Both the position numbers and the translations under genes were made by a program. This document shows, in pieces, positions 1 through 10,346 of a stretch of 64,000 nucleotides of DNA. This stretch comes from Holothuria scabra (lineage: Eukaryota > Echinodermata > Holothuroidea > Aspidochirotida > Holothuriidae). Within the stretch, counting starts at the first letter, position 1; each line of letters begins with the position of its first letter. The notes below the pieces were generated by a model that saw only the letters and a program-made list of their open reading frames with translations, made no database searches and was not told the origin of the DNA. The stretch is taken from positions 30,633,903 to 30,697,902 of the forward strand of contig CM074179.1 of assembly GCA_037179385.1 (NCBI GenBank), read 5' to 3'.

Positions 1-1
1 T

Positions 2-1868
2 AGGCAGCTGTACTATGATCACTGTAAGATCTACCGCGAAATGCTAAATAACGCCAAACGCTGTTATCATCGGGATCAGATCGCAAAGTGTAATGATCGA
101 CAATTGTTTAGACTTATTGATCGTATGTGTAATCCTATTCAAACGCATATATTGCCTGATCATGTCTCTGAGAAACTTTTGGCAAATGATTTCGCTAGTT
201 TCTTCCACAAAAAGGTTCGTGACCTTCGTGATAACCTTGACAACCTTACTCCTCCAATGATCTCTGTGGATATCGGTGATGCTTGTGAGAGTACTTTTGC
301 TTCGTTTGAGTATGTTGACAAAGAGCATGTTCGCAAACTCATCAGCCAATCACCTGCATCGTCTTGTGCTTTGGATCCTATTCCAACTGTTCTTCTAAAA
401 TCATGTCTCGGTCCTTTACTGCCACACATTACAGATATTATTAATCATTCCTTGTCATCTGGAATTGTTCCCAAATCCTTGAAAACAGCGCAAGTCATTC
501 CACTTCTGAAAAAACAAGGCCTTAACCAGAATGATTTTAAAAATTATAGACCTATATCAAACCTCAGATTTATTTTTAAAGTTTTAGAGCGAGCTGCTGC
601 AGGCCAGCTTAATGATTATCTTCACCAGAATGGTCTATATGCCCCTATGCAATCGGCGTATCGTAAATTTCACAGCACCGAAACCGCAATGCTAAGAATT
701 CACAATGATCTACTAAAAGCTGTGGATCAACACCAAGAAGCTGTATTAGTACTACTAGACTTCTCAGCGGCGTTCGATACTATAGCTCATGATATTACTC
801 TTGAACGGTTGCAGGCTCGTTATGGTATTAATGGCACACCATTAAAGTGGTTCGATTCTTATTTAAAAGGACGCACTCAATTTGTGAATATAGGTGGAAT
901 TTTATCTGACCCATGTAGCCTGGATGAAGGAGTACCGCAAGGCTCTGTACTTGGTCCATCCCTTTTCTATGTATGTAGCCCCACTAGGTGACATTATTAC
1001 TGCTCATGGTATCAGTTATATGTCTTATGCTGACGACACTCAGATTTATTTCACTTTGAAACAAACTGAGCGTCATGTTGCAGTTTCCCGTCTTGAGCTT
1101 TGCATTCGTGATATTAAATCATGGAGTATACATAATAAGCTAATGTTTAATGATTCTAAGACAGAAGTCCTACATATTTCTTCTAAATTTCTGAAATGCC
1201 CTTCTTTTCCTAGAATTTCAATTGATGACACTTTTGTTGACATTACTAGTATTGCTAAGAGTCTTGGTGTCACTATGGATAGCACCCTGCAATTGAAAGA
1301 TCACGTGAACAATATCGTTTCTGCCGCTTCTTTTGCTATTTATAAGATTGGTCAGTTAAGCAACTATCTTGATCGTAAATCCACGGAGCGTCTTGTTCAT
1401 GCTTTTGTAACGTCACGTCTAGACTACTGCAATAGTCTCCTGTATGGGCTTCCATCAAACCATATTTCAAAGTTACAACGTATACAAAATTCCGCCGCGA
1501 GACTAGTAACACGTTCTAAGAAGCATGATCATATTACTCCAATCCTCCGTGAGTTGCACTGGCTACCGGTATATTATCGTATTATTTATAAAATAGCTAT
1601 ACTTACCTTCAGGTCATTACATGGCATGGCCCCGGATTACATTTCAAGTCTCATCACCAAATACTCACCAAGTCGCTGCTTACGATCATCATCTGAATTT
1701 TTTCTTTCCCATCCTCCAATTTCTAAAACTAAGTGTTATGGGGCCAGATCTTTTACTGTTGCTGCCCCTGAGGTTTGGAACAGCCTTCCTGCTAATGTGC
1801 GTTCTTTAACTAATTTTAATCATTTTAAAAAGAATTTGAAAACTTATTTTTTTAATTGTCTAAACTGA
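2..1868 (+). pseudogene. LINE ORF2 reverse transcriptase, one frameshift
   Basis: The frame is open from base 2 (the ATG at 41 is internal), so the protein continues from upstream. In order: linker; fingers with 'FKNYRPISN' near 537-560; motif A 'LDFSAAFDT' near 757-783; motif B 'EGVPQGSVLGPSLF' near 927-968; then a break. The first frame stops at 989-991 ('YVCSPTR'), and the continuation 'YVAPLGD' and catalytic motif C 'SYADDTQIYF' (about 1022-1050) lie in another frame that runs to a stop at 1868. The C-terminus ends 'LKTYFFNCLN', usual for CR1/L2 enzymes. The enzyme would copy element RNA into DNA at a nicked target; with the catalytic aspartates in different frames it is not expected to be functional. 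The indel sits at about 965-975. Confidence 0.85.
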
Positions 1869-1997
1869 TCACTGTTTTTGTATTTTAAGCTTTTTTGTTC
1901 TCTTCTGTGCTTTAAGTTTTGATTTTATCTGTGTTATTTTTAACCCTTTTCTTTGTACAGCGCTTTGAGTGTTTTTGAAAAGCGCTTTATAAATAGC

Positions 1998-2021
1998 ATT
2001 ATTATTATTATTATTATTATT
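1998..2021 (+). repeat. (ATT)n microsatellite tail of the LINE
   Basis: About eight ATT units directly after the 3' UTR word 'gcgctttataaata'. Tails of this kind mark the 3' end in CR1/L2-type LINEs, so the insertion boundary lies at about 2021. Confidence 0.8.
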
Positions 2022-2933
2022 CCCAAGTTTACACAAACTCCACAACCGGATGCAGTTTAACATCCTACCCAGGACACTACGGTCGCATAGGCTATGTTAT
2101 TTGTGACATACTAATTTATATGCACAGTTAGGCAATATTCTACCAGACCAGACGGTTGTCTTGCATGCCCTGCTGCTTAACAACTGGAAAAAGGAACAAA
2201 GAATGCAATGTTTTTTATTGTTGCGGTACTGTTCGTTTAAACTAACAGGACTGTTGAGTAACACATGAGTGACACTCAAGTGACACCTCCATGCTCTTTT
2301 CTGCAGTCCGTGACCCATTTCTGCTTGTGTTTGCCACTTAATGTGTTTAGCTTAAAGATCCGTGTGTTCACAGTATTTTAAGACCTTTTTGTTCAATTAG
2401 CTTTACTCACAACCCTTTTGAATCAGGTTAACATCCTCACTGAATAACGTTACCTACAAGATTAGCACGTTCATACCTATTAGTGTGTGAAAAGTCATTG
2501 TTTGTGTCGCTACATGATTCATTTTCTTTAAATAAATTACTGCAAAGACAACATGAGGTTAGGTACGACAGAATTTTTAAACCTGAACTTATGACCTCCT
2601 AATTCAGACTAGGGGAGTCATTTCCAGTCGTGGGCACTGGATTGTTATTCCGTCTCCATTACATGTGTCGGATGCCACACCTACTAGACCACACACCCAT
2701 TGAAAGGTGATCCAACGGAAAACACATTCTTACAGTCGAATGAATTCCATGGTCACCTAGTCATTAATCTTTTTCATCTAGTTTAACATTATTACTATCT
2801 CATGCCGACACGTTGCAGATTAAAAATGCAACGAAGACAACCCTGTAGATCAAAGATGGGTTGGGTTGTAACTGATATGTGAGTTTGTTACATGATCTGC
2901 ATCCTCTGGTAAAATATGCTTTCATTTTGTTCA
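2022..2933. other. No gene; possible SINE head near 2640-2700 (minus)
   Basis: No coding potential recognised. On the minus strand around 2700-2640 there is a box A-like word TGGTCTAGTAGG followed about 45 bases later by a degenerate box B-like word, which could be the head of a decayed tRNA-derived SINE. This is weak; the rest is unassigned. Confidence 0.3.
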
Positions 2934-2941
2934 CATAGCAT
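2934..2941. repeat. Target site duplication CATAGCAT, left
   Basis: Identical to 6503-6510. It directly abuts the CAGGGCTGTAG terminus of the element at 2942. Eight bases is the hAT target duplication length. Confidence 0.9.
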
Positions 2942-2955
2942 CAGGGCTGTAGTCG

Positions 2956-3085
2956 AGTCCAACAAGCTCTAGTCCAAGTCCGAGTGCAAGTCCAAAAGCT
3001 CGAGTCCAAGTCCGAGTCCAAATCCAAGGTGCTCGAGTCCAAGTCTGAGTCCGGTGCTCTCGAGTCCAAGTCCGAGTCCAAAAGT
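2956..3085. repeat. Subterminal GAGTCC hexamer array, left
   Basis: Multiple GAGTCC, AAGTCC and CGAGTCC units with small interruptions, immediately inside the left terminus. The inverted counterpart is at 6357-6492. Confidence 0.85.
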
Positions 3086-3774
3086 AGTAAAACATTAATA
3101 GTATTTTCTGGTAAAGATCTAGGCCTATGCCTATGGGGGCTATAGCTGTATGAACAGGGACAAACTTGGACTCAATTCCTGATTCAATCTAGGTTTTCCT
3201 GTACTTGGAATTGGCCTGGAATGGTCCTGAAATTGGAACTGGCCCGGAATGGGTTTCAACTGGACCTGAAATCAAAGCGGAGCCCATGCACTGCAGCTGA
3301 GTCCACTTATCTGGCTAAATGAAAATTGTGCCTCTCTTACATACTAAGTAAACAGTAGCTCATATTTTTCACTTAAAATCAGCCAATTGTCTGGGAGAAA
3401 TGCCCCAACCTGGGGATGTTTTCAGCAGTGCATGGGGTCCTGATGGGAATGCTAAAATATACTCAAGAATTTTGTAAGTAGACAAAGTCTTTTTGTTGGG
3501 GTAATGGATTTTTTAATTTGTCCTGAAACTACAGGCTTGCTATAAAGAAACACTGTGAAAATACAGCCTGGTTTTATATTTGTAACCCAAAGGACAAGCT
3601 GTTTGAAAATATGGTACAATGTAAAGGCTATCGGTGATTATGCAGGAATTGCATGAAGGGTTCCCAATAGTGGGAATGCACTCAGTGCTTAAAGCAACCT
3701 GAAACCAATTTTGGGAGGGCACATCAGATATTTTTAAATAACAGAGGCATCAGCAGGGCTTTAATTATACGGCC

Positions 3775-3850
3775 TGTCTATAGTTAGTTTGTTAGTCAGA
3801 CAGAGTTTTACGGCCCAGTTTCCAACCTATTGGTTCAAGTCGAGCCCGTG
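3775..3850 (-). repeat. Dispersed repeat shared with 39500-39645
   Basis: The minus strand here contains 'GGTTGGAAACTGGGCC' preceded by 'TTGAACCAAT' and followed by CTGACTAAC-like words, matching the plus strand near 39532-39600. Likely a SINE 3' region with a CTAA/CTGA tail. Confidence 0.45.
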
Positions 3851-4007
3851 TAAAGCTATACTGCAGACATCTGGTTGCATGGACAATCCCTTAGTAGCTG
3901 CTCTACTAGCATAAAGCCCACAAAGCTATCTCTGGACAATTCCATATATGCATGCAAAACTAGCTGCCATTTTGCCCATTTGTCTTCATGAATATCATGT
4001 AGTACAG

Positions 4008-4009
<2 letters not shown>

Positions 4010-4045
<36 letters not shown>

Positions 4046-4052
4046 CATATAC
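4010..4052. repeat. (CA)n(TA)n microsatellite
   Basis: A run of CA units passing into TA units, inside the hAT-like element. Confidence 0.9.
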
Positions 4053-5094
4053 AGAGGCTAATGAAAGTTGCACATATGTTACTTGTTAGGACCAACAACA
4101 AAACAACATTGTCATACTGTACTGTACATTATACTGTTCAAAGTATTTTATGTATACAGTATTGACATACAACCTGTAAATGATCCAACTCGCAGATGGC
4201 CTGATCAGTTATTTAGGTAACTTTACCGGCCACCATATTAACTGTTACTTGCTAGTATTTTACCTGGCTGTGTCTAGTCCATGGGAAGCATGAGGTGGAG
4301 CAATTGTTCCAGCAAGGTGGAGGAGGTATGATGATGAAAACCATACAACTTGTCAACAGGCTAGGCAGGAATTCGAATAGGCTTATGTACGTAATGACGT
4401 AGTAATTTAGATACGGAAATAACATAGTAGGCCTAGGCCTATGTACAATTGCGTTGGTTTGGCAGCCGGTTCAATAGTGTTAGTGGCTGTAGATGGTATG
4501 ATGGTCTCATTACAACTTAACCAAATAAACAGACAATGAACAAAGCCACAAAGGCAACTTGGCTATAGTCGAATATGCATAACTTCCAGGTCAATTATAA
4601 GGTATGTTAAAAATACAGTGTAAATTGTTTGGAAGCGTTGTCAATAGATCCCACACAATTTTCTCGCAGAAAAACCTGTGCAAACTCTCTGGGGCATAAC
4701 TGTAATTGCTATACATACCACAGTAATTAATTTTTTTTTTTTTGGTTGTGCCCCCTATACTGTGACCTGCATCTAATTAGCACTGTAACTGTGTGATGCG
4801 AAAGGCCTAGGAAGGTTACCATTACTAATTCAGATCATGCAGGTCTAACATTTGTTTGAAATGGGTTGGATGTATGTGAAGAATGTCTTTGAAGTTTGAT
4901 GGTTAATTTTGTGACATTGACAATCACCTTCCTGTAGGCCTAGGCCTTTAGCTACGAACTCTCCTTGTTGATCCCCACATGATGCAAAAGCCCAAAATTG
5001 CCTAGTTAACTGGTCCACCCAAAGGTGCTTCAGTCCAGTGCGCAACTAACTTTGTGCAGCTGGGCAACTGATTTTAGTAGCAAGCCTGTTGATT

Positions 5095-5250
5095 TCCAAG
5101 TACTAGGAGGCGGAAAGCCGGACTACCGTAGAAAAACCCACATACACTGAGCAGGAGGACTCCATGTGAATATGCACATGCATGTGCAACACAGTATTGG
5201 TATACAGCAGCTCTGGAACAGCTAGACCACCTGACCACTCTGCCACTCCA
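5095..5250 (-). mobile_element. tRNA-derived SINE-like copy
   Basis: On the minus strand a box A-like word TGGCAGAGTGGTCAGG (5245-5230) is followed about 100 bases later by 'CGGTAGTCCGGCTTTCCGCC' (near 5129-5110). The second word resembles 'GGGTACTCCGGTTTTTCGCC' on the minus strand at about 23455-23425. A tRNA-like head joined to a shared body is the SINE layout. Box B is degenerate. Nested in the hAT-like element. Confidence 0.45.
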
Positions 5251-5321
5251 TGACCCCACATAATGCATCACCCATGATTATAAACCCTCATCAAACTGTT
5301 ATGGTAAACAATGTTCCAGAA

Positions 5322-5603
5322 ATAAAGGGCAAGCGCAGTTGCCGCAAATATTATTTTGAAGCAACAGCTTAAATGTCACAATAATCCCCTTATTTCTTTT
5401 CAAAGCATCTTTAATAACATTTTAGGACCCGCTCCATATTGCATACTCAAGGTACACTAAGCAGTTACTCTTACTAAATTTCACATTTGAGTACAAAAAA
5501 TACTGTAACATATAGGCCTAATAACATATAATTCCAAAGAGTCATCTCATGAAACAGGACAGTATACACTAATTCAAGTCGGGGTGACCGCTCTTGCCTT
5601 ATA
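5322..5603. mobile_element. TTAA-target MITE, degenerate copy
   Basis: Begins ATAAAGGGCAAG and ends CTCTTGCCTTAT, an inverted pair. The interior aligns with 31067-31326 ('catctttaataacatttta', 'aagcagtta', 'aaatttcacatttga'). The TTAA targets have each mutated by one base. Confidence 0.6.
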
Positions 5604-6356
5604 TGTTGTAAAATTTAAGCTCTATTGTTGTGTATTTACCTGACTTACATACTGTCAGTATTGCAAACTTCATATGCAGATTCAGCAGAAGCCAATTGAC
5701 AGGTTATTTATAGACCTATCTTACAGTATCCCAAAATAATTAACAAAGGCAATAATTTCCTTTGTAGAAGTAGCAGTTAGATGAGCAGCAGTGAAACCCA
5801 TGCAAACTTTTTGTAAAATTTGTATGAAGAAAAAAAGAAACAGGATGCAAAAAGTATACAGGCCCATCTTTGGAATCCATATAAACAACAAAGAAAAGGA
5901 TTTCAGAAGATTTACTGACAATGCTGCAAGGCGCAAGGCACAGCCAGACCATGTTCATTGTTGCTAATTTAACTATTTTTAGGTGTCTCATATGCCTTCC
6001 CTAGCATTTTTATGGCATTTGTCTAATTTTTGAGGGACAAGGAAAATTTAAGGGTTATTCCCCAGAGCATGGCACTGAAAGAAGAGTACCATGTTGTAGC
6101 TGTTTTATGTTAAACACTGTTTACATAATATTATGCAAGAAACAAACTTCATGCGAATCATGTTAACAACTGGCATGTGACACTTGAAAATAATCAAGTT
6201 ACATAAAGATATGCAGGCCAATATAGTCCTGTATACTACATTAAGGATAATAAAGCCCAAGTATATGTTGAGTGCTGGGGTTTTTGGTGGATCGATCATG
6301 AAATTATAAAGAAATAAAGAATCAGAGAAAATGGCTGCCGGACTTGAAGGACTCAA

Positions 6357-6492
6357 CTTCGAGTCCAAGCCAAAGTCCAAGTCCAGAGAGCCCAAGTCCG
6401 AGTCCAAGTCCAAGTCCGAGTCCAAAAAAAAAAAAAAAAAAAAAAAAAATGGACTTAAGTCCGGACTCGACCTCGAGTCCGGACTCGAGTCC
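6357..6492. repeat. Subterminal GAGTCC hexamer array, right, with poly-A
   Basis: GAGTCC/AAGTCC units interrupted by an A-run of 20-odd bases (6425-6449), then inverted GGACTCGAGTCC words up to the right terminus. The open frame rich in Ser-Pro across it is an artefact of the repeat. Confidence 0.85.
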
Positions 6493-6502
6493 TACAGCCC
6501 TG

Positions 6503-6510
6503 CATAGCAT
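6503..6510. repeat. Target site duplication CATAGCAT, right
   Basis: Perfect copy of 2934-2941. Confidence 0.9.
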
Positions 6511-8029
6511 TGAACGCAATAAACGGATACTTGACTGACCGTTAGCAAACCCCAAATATTACGTTTTTGTGTGTTTTGATATATCTGGTAATGCCAATCA
6601 GTTACTCAGATGTGAAACCTAACTGTTTTATCAATTTTTATCAAGTCTTGCTATTTCATTTTTCTTTTTATGGTTTATAACGTTCTAGGGCTTACACTTG
6701 ACAAAATTCATGTGGAGGAAAAGTAGATTTTCAGTAGAGCATGAATTCATTAAGTTATCTCTAAGCGTGGTATTTCGAAGAAACCCCGCTGTCATTAAAC
6801 GCAAGGAATATATAGAATTAAACCCCCAGGTCGATAACAACTCTTACTTCCGTCAGACCTGTAGCATCATCTTGGCATGCTGAGAGGCAAAATGAGAGTG
6901 CTTGCAGTGTAAGATTTACTTCAATGGTCTTTTTTCAGATTTCGCTTCCACTGTCAAAGTTTTGCTAATTATCAAATAGAAAGAAGAAATTTGCTGCGAA
7001 TTTTATGATGGAGATTTTATATAACAAAAGCCATGATATACTATTTGAGATGTAGCTGCCAATGTGCTATTGCTTGATGCAATGCATAAATCTGATTCAA
7101 GACAAAGAAGCTGCAAGGTATACTTGCAATTTCTAACTCTTCCGTACCATTTTATTGGAGGTGCTTACGTAGCTAAGTCGAGGGCGCCATTCCCATTCAG
7201 TAATATCATGTTAAAAAGGCATATGGGAGCTGTACATCCTCCATCTGCCACGCACATCAATCCGCGGAATTCAAGTCAGGGGTAAGATCAACGAAATCTC
7301 TGTTTTTCCATTAAGCCTGTGATGTGGTATCTTTTTATCAGTCTAAAATTGAGCTCAGCATGGCAGGCCCATGCCAGTGATGTTGGAGTGATCGTTCGTC
7401 AAATGTTATAGGTCTTAACGTTTGAAGGCGAAACTTCCTTGGAAAACGGAACTCCTTCGGCAGTAATCGTTTGGCTTCAGAAAACAGAACATGTTCGGGA
7501 ATAATCGTTTGGTTTCGAAAACGGATCTTTGTCAGAAGTCGGGGGGTCTTAGGAATTGGAAATACCTAAACTTAATGCTTCATGGAACATTCTGTTTAAA
7601 CACTGATTTAACAACCAGTTCTTCTTTATTATACATGACATGGGTTATTAACTTTTTGCGAAAAGCTAGGAATGGAGGATCTAGTCACAATCTTTTAGAG
7701 CTGTTCCTGGAAGTATTGCATAGATCAAAACCTACTGAGGTTAGGAAGCCAGCTGAAAAGCAAGTGTATAATAAATCCTGTCATTAAAGAAATTTTCAAC
7801 GTAATTGGAGCCTAGTTGATCCTCATTAAATAATTTGCCTAAACCAAATTATGCTGTTTGTCGATAGAGGCTTATTTCTTTGAATCATAAGCAATCGTAC
7901 ACTAACATATACTTCACTTTACAATTCAGGAAAGCAATTCTTACCATCTGCGTTTTGTGCACCTCTCTTTTATATATATGCGTCAGTTTTGATTGCCAAC
8001 AAAAGTGACATCTTTCCTTTATTTATAAT
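6511..8029. other. No gene seen
   Basis: Unique-looking AT-rich sequence. Short open frames exist (for example 7491-7787) but show no recognisable domain or splice context. Confidence 0.5.
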
Positions 8030-8170
<141 letters not shown>

Positions 8171-8640
8171 GGTAAAAGATAGCGAAACAACACTGGATAC
8201 AGTGCTCAACCGATGGGAGCGAGTATTAATAAATAAGAAAGTAAACACTATTGTATTTCAAGATACAAACCTTATATGTCTTCCTTGAATAATAGGAATG
8301 AACTTGTTAGTAGCTGTAGGCACCGTATAAAGAAGCTATTATCTCATAGAGTGCTTACCTTACTGATCTGTAAAACACTTAGATTTTGTGCGTATTTTAA
8401 TAACCCGCGCACTCTTAAGCTATTTTGCGCGTTCTAGTTCTGCAGATAATACTTTCTTCTGTGGACGTCATAATTGGCGCTTAACCTCTAGGACGTGTCT
8501 ATAACATGCGCGTCTCATCTTCATTTTGTTATTTTATAACCGTTATGCTTCGTATATAAGGTCGAAATGCTGCGGAGCACTGTTGAAATGTGTAGGTCGA
8601 AAAGAGGTAGTAAAAAGTGCTCAAAAGTTTGCGGAAAACT

Positions 8641-8677
8641 CCACGACGTTTCGGGTATAAACCCTTCATCAGGTGGC
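8641..8677 (-). ncRNA. Hammerhead ribozyme-like motif, intact core
   Basis: On the minus strand: CCAC, then CTGATGA, A, GGGT-TTAT-ACCC, GAAAC, GTC, GTGG. CCAC/GTGG forms stem I; GGGT/ACCC forms stem II with loop TTAT; AC/GT forms a minimal stem III; GTC would be the cleavage triplet. The core CUGAUGA and GAAA are conserved. One unpaired A follows CUGAUGA. Hammerheads with very short stem III are known in the terminal repeats of Penelope-like elements, where they may act as dimers. Activity is inferred, not shown. Confidence 0.7.
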
Positions 8678-9080
8678 AAAAACCAAACTGAACAACCAAC
8701 AGTAACAATTGGACACGACAAACATCAAATCCGAAGCGATCGCTGTAAAAACAGAACCGAACGAAAGTGACTGTCAGAAAACATGAGTGCGAAGGATGAA
8801 ACACAAATCAAAAAAAGAAAAAGAGCGTCCTGGATGAAAAAGTGCACGTACAAATCGAACATGGTCGGAAAAAAGGGGAAAAAAGTAGACAAAAACTAGG
8901 TCCGGAAAAAAAGATAATTTGGGCTACACAGAAAAAAATGAGCACGAACGGGTAGGTGTAAAAGGAGTAAAAACTGGCTCAAAAAGGGGTGAATATTACA
9001 AAAGGTCAATACTAACATTAAGGCCGTATGGAGCGAGAGTACCTAGCCTCATGATCAGTCGGTTTTCAGCACTAAGGCGG

Positions 9081-9266
9081 TCATGCACGATCGAAGCCTC
9101 GGCACATTACAGCTGCCGTAACAGTTGAATGCTGTATAGAACAAGGTGAAGGGGGATTAAAATGTGCAGCCACCGGGTATCCATGGAGATTCTGTTTGAT
9201 GGACCTAAGGTGCTCGGTGACACGATCCGCGAGGCGGCGGTTGTATGTGGGAGAGACCAAGCGCCG
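9081..9266 (-). pseudogene. Penelope GIY-YIG endonuclease C-terminal fragment
   Basis: The minus frame contains 'RRLADRVTEHLRSIKQNLHG' followed by 'YPVAAHFNPPSP', the pattern 'R-x-R-x-x-E/Q-H...HFN' of the Penelope GIY-YIG domain. The expected preceding 'YVGET' is not in the same frame: it is replaced by an inverted duplicate of the next segment (9225-9285). The endonuclease of intact elements nicks the target DNA. Here only the C-terminal half remains. Confidence 0.65.
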
Positions 9267-9299
9267 CCTCGCGGATCGAGTTACGGCAGCTGTAATGTG

Positions 9300-9425
9300 C
9301 CGAGGGGCTTGGATCGGTAAAAAAAGAAAAAGAGCGTCCTGGATGAAAAAGTGCACGTACAAATTGAACATGGTCGGAAAAAGGGAAAAAAGTAGACAAA
9401 AACTAGGTCCGGAAAGAAAAGTAAG
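9300..9425 (-). mobile_element. Penelope 3' region, third partial copy
   Basis: Positions 9324-9420 repeat 8812-8912 in the same orientation (shared words 'aaaaagagcgtcctggatga' and 'gacaaaaactaggtccgg'). It lies in the spacer between the two inverted copies and indicates a template switch or local rearrangement. Confidence 0.65.
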
Positions 9426-9539
9426 TTGGCAAACACGACCTCGTCAACATTTCAGGCCCCAACGGCAATAGCTTTATTGTCAAACAAAGATTCTCCTGCA
9501 TTTCCTCTAATGTAGTTTATATTTTAGCTTGTGGGAGAT

Positions 9540-9640
9540 GTAACTAGTTGTATGTGGGAGAGACCAATTAGCGCCGCCTCGCGCATCGAGTCACCGAGCA
9601 CCTTAGGTCCATCGAACAGAATCTTCACCTTCACCTTGTT
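9540..9640 (+). pseudogene. Penelope GIY-YIG fragment, plus copy
   Basis: Translates as 'LYVGETN', a stop, then 'RRLAHRVTEHLRSIEQNL'. YVGET is the second half of the GIY-YIG signature of Penelope endonucleases. The in-frame stop makes it a relic. Confidence 0.65.
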
Positions 9641-10099
9641 CTATACAGCATTTAACCGTTACGGCAGCCGTAATGTGCCGAGGCTCCGATCGTGACCGAC
9701 TTAGTGCTGAAAACCGACTGATCATGAGGCTAGGTACTCTCGCTCCACACGGCCTTAACGTTAGTATTGACCTTTTATAATATTCACCCCTTTTTGAGCC
9801 AGTTTTTACTCCTTTTACACTTACCCGTTCGTACTCATTTTTTTCTGTGTAGCCCAAATTATCTTTTTTTTCCGGACCTAGTTTTTGTCTACCCTTTTTC
9901 CCTTTTCTCCGACCATGTTCGATTTGTACGTGAACTTTTTCATCCAGGACGCTCTTTTTCTTTTTTTGATTTGTGTTTCATCCTTCACACTCATGTTTTC
10001 TGACAGTCACTTTCGTTCGGTTCTGTTTTCACAGCGATCGCTTCGGATTTGATGTTTGTCGTGTCCAATTGTTACTGTTGGTTGTTCAGGTTGGTTTTT

Positions 10100-10136
10100 G
10101 CCACCTGATGAAGGGTTTATACACGAAACGTCGTGG
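10100..10136 (+). ncRNA. Hammerhead ribozyme-like motif, stem II damaged
   Basis: Same layout as 8677-8641 (CCAC, CTGATGA, stem II, GAAAC, GTC, GTGG), but stem II is GGGT/ACAC, one mismatch from the intact copy. Core nucleotides are unchanged. Confidence 0.65.
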
Positions 10137-10235
10137 AGTTTTCCGCAAACTTTTGAGCACTTTTTACTACCTCTTTTCGACCTACACATTTAAACAGTGC
10201 TCCGCAGCATGTCGACGTTATATGTATGTATGTAT

Positions 10236-10346
<111 letters not shown>

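Larger units (their letters stand above)
1..2021 (+). mobile_element. LINE (CR1/L2-like), 3' part, cut by window start
   Basis: The 3' portion of a non-LTR retrotransposon. The sequence shows a linker and reverse transcriptase, a C-terminal region ending at 1868, a 3' UTR of about 130 bp with two 'agcgcttt' words that could form a small stem, and a terminal (ATT)n tract at 1998-2021. A 3' end of this kind, a short hairpin followed by a simple repeat, is typical of the CR1/L2 group of LINEs. The endonuclease domain expected upstream lies outside the window. A frameshift near 970 indicates a dead copy. Confidence 0.85.
2942..6502. mobile_element. hAT-like non-autonomous transposon, 3561 bp
   Basis: Terminal inverted repeats begin CAGGGCTGTAG at both ends and are flanked by the perfect 8-bp duplication CATAGCAT. 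An 11-bp terminus of the CAGGGNTG type with an 8-bp duplication is the hAT signature. Inside each end lies an array of GAGTCC/AAGTCC hexamers (2956-3085 and about 6357-6492), probably transposase-binding subterminal repeats. No transposase frame is present, so mobility would need a transposase in trans. The interior carries older insertions: a SINE-like copy (5095-5245), a TTAA MITE copy (5322-5603), a (CA)n(TA)n tract, and a repeat shared with 39.5 kb (3775-3850, minus). Confidence 0.9.
8557..9295 (-). mobile_element. Penelope-like element 3' end, minus copy
   Basis: Read on the minus strand this holds the C-terminal GIY-YIG endonuclease coding part (about 9260-9083), a 3' region, and a hammerhead-like motif (8677-8641), ending near 8557. 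Its sequence is the inverted counterpart of 9539-10216, with about 27 bases present here and absent there. 5' truncation and inverted or tandem arrangement are common for Penelope-like elements. The reverse transcriptase is missing. Confidence 0.75.
9539..10216 (+). mobile_element. Penelope-like element 3' end, plus copy
   Basis: Plus-strand counterpart of 8557-9268. It starts inside the GIY-YIG domain ('LYVGET' at about 9540-9557), has an in-frame stop and a deletion relative to the minus copy, and ends with 'gctccgcagcat' just before a (TA)n tract. It carries its own hammerhead-like motif at 10100-10136. 5' truncated and non-coding. Confidence 0.75.

Noticed and set aside
6344..6538. Ser-Pro-rich open frame
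   Set aside because: Translation of the GAGTCC/AAGTCC hexamer array and a poly-A run.
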